NCBI RefSeq assembly: GCF_001984095.1
Contig: NZ_LYVQ01000033.1
Span: 1 to 37,349 of the forward strand
Origin: Pelomonas sp. KK5
GTDB lineage: Bacteria; Pseudomonadota; Gammaproteobacteria; Burkholderiales; Burkholderiaceae_C
Direction of reading: 5' to 3'
Length of the DNA stretch: 37,349 nt
In this document: in pieces, positions 36,585 to 37,349 of the stretch
Position numbering within the stretch: position 1 is the stretch's first letter
Layout of the letters: each line of letters begins with the position of its first letter
Notes under the pieces: model-generated
What the model was told of the DNA's origin: nothing
Seen by the model: the letters and a program-made list of their open reading frames with translations, nothing else
Databases searched by the model: none
Program-made: the position numbers and the translations under genes

Positions 36585-37349
36585 ATGACCAAAGCACTCG
36601 ACGACATCAAGATCATCGACTTCACCCACGTGCAGGCCGGCCCCGCCTGCACGCAGATGCTGGCCTGGTTCGGCGCGGACGTGATCAAGGTCGAGCGCCC
36701 CGGCTCCGGCGACGTCACCCGCAGCCAGCTGCGCGACATCCCCGACGTGGACGCGCTCTACTTCACCCAGCTCAACGGCAACAAGCGCTCGCTGACGCTG
36801 GACACCAAGACCCCCGAGGGCAAGGAAATCCTGGAGAAGCTGATCAAGGTCTCGGACGTCATGGTCGAGAACTTCGGCCCCGGCGCGCTGGACCGCATGG
36901 GCTTCACCTGGGAACGGATCATGGAGCTGAATCCGAAGATGATCCTGGCCTCGGTCAAGGGCTTCTCGGACGGCCACCACTACGAGGACCTGAAGGTCTA
37001 CGAGAACGTGGCCCAGTGCGCCGGCGGCGCCGCCTCCACCACCGGCTTCTGGGACGGCCCGCCGACGGTCTCTGCCGCCGCGCTGGGTGACAGCAACACC
37101 GGCATGCACCTGGCCATCGGCATCCTGACCGCGCTGCGCCAGCGTGACAAGACCGGCCGCGGCCAGAAGGTGGCCTGCTCGATGCAGGACGCGGTGATCA
37201 ACCTGGTGCGCGTCAAGCTGCGCGACCAGCTGCGCCTGGACCGCCTGGGCTACCTGGAAGAGTACCCGCAGTACCCGCACGGCACCTTCACCGACGTCGT
37301 GCCGCGCGGCGGCAATGCCGGCGGCGGCGGCCAGCCGGGCTGGGTGCTG
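36585..37349 (+). CDS. frc: Formyl-CoA:oxalate CoA-transferase (3' end outside window)
   Basis: Frc moves CoA from formyl-CoA to oxalate, making oxalyl-CoA for Oxc and releasing formate. It is a class III CoA-transferase; 255 residues are visible, and the family has about 416-428. Gln17 in FTHVQAGPA and the catalytic Asp169 in GDSNTG match the known active site, and a glycine-rich loop GGGGQPGW begins at residue 246, where the YfdW type has it. [16 protein letters not shown] and [17 protein letters not shown] are also family strings. The ATG at 36585 is preceded by AAGGAG. It forms an operon with oxc. Confidence 0.95.
   Translation, partial: MTKALDDIKIIDFTHVQAGPACTQMLAWFGADVIKVERPGSGDVTRSQLRDIPDVDALYFTQLNGNKRSLTLDTKTPEGKEILEKLIKVSDVMVENFGPGALDRMGFTWERIMELNPKMILASVKGFSDGHHYEDLKVYENVAQCAGGAASTTGFWDGPPTVSAAALGDSNTGMHLAIGILTALRQRDKTGRGQKVACSMQDAVINLVRVKLRDQLRLDRLGYLEEYPQYPHGTFTDVVPRGGNAGGGGQPGWVL

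Noticed and set aside
34710-37280. Long open frame of 856 codons on the minus strand across oxc and frc
   Set aside because: The plus strand codes for Oxc and Frc with active-site residues at the right places; the minus product is repetitive Val/Leu/Asp/Gly.

Overview
The window is GC-rich, densely coded chromosomal DNA from a betaproteobacterium, most likely of the order Burkholderiales. Evidence is the MutS, OxlT/Oxc/Frc and TRAP protein types, a PEP-CTERM protein, very high GC at third codon positions and Burkholderiales-like extragenic palindromes. The genus cannot be fixed from the sequence alone. I saw no tRNA, rRNA, CRISPR array, transposase or phage gene. The region is a metabolic island made of adjacent catabolic modules.

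Layout: (1) 1-2458, mutS on the minus strand, cut by the window edge. (2) 2618-7936, a GntR/HutC-type regulator, a large TonB-dependent receptor and a sodium:solute symporter, probably an uptake locus for an unidentified small molecule. Paired GGT half-sites 11 bp apart precede both the regulator and the receptor. (3) 8036-9354, two exported proteins of unknown function. (4) 9391-21970, a divergent uronate/aldarate island. On the minus strand lie an FCD-type GntR regulator, kdgD, gudD, gudP, garL and garR. On the plus strand lie uronate dehydrogenase, a DctPQM TRAP transporter, a beta-propeller lactonase and garD. (5) 22001-23523, a PEP-CTERM protein and a short-chain dehydrogenase. (6) 23539-28184, gcl-hyi-glxR (glyoxylate to glycerate) with a divergent LysR regulator. 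(7) 28404-37349, a small 51-residue protein and an oxalate module: LysR, a PanE-family reductase, an FAH-family protein, an unrecognised 110-residue protein, OsmC, OxlT, a Crp/Fnr-type regulator, oxalyl-CoA decarboxylase and formyl-CoA transferase (cut by the window end).

How the genes fit together: D-glucuronate or D-galacturonate enters through the TRAP transporter and is oxidised to an aldarolactone by Udh. The lactonase opens it to glucarate or galactarate, and free glucarate can also enter through GudP. GudD or GarD then dehydrate these to 5-keto-4-deoxyglucarate. Two exits are encoded together: KdgD, giving 2-oxoglutarate semialdehyde, and GarL plus GarR, giving pyruvate and glycerate. 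Oxalate enters through OxlT, is activated by Frc and is decarboxylated by Oxc for energy. The PanE-family protein beside it could be an oxalyl-CoA reductase that makes glyoxylate, which the neighbouring Gcl-GlxR pair would turn into glycerate. Tartronate semialdehyde and glycerate are therefore shared by the uronate and oxalate modules. Glycerate kinase, 2-oxoglutarate-semialdehyde dehydrogenase and formate dehydrogenase are not in the window.

The most interesting non-coding signals are three Fnr-like boxes (TTG-N8-CAA) matching a Crp/Fnr regulator that keeps the Fnr recognition residues but lacks an iron-sulfur cysteine cluster, a FadR-type operator in the uronate divergent promoter, the GGT-repeat sites of the receptor locus, and two extragenic palindromic elements.
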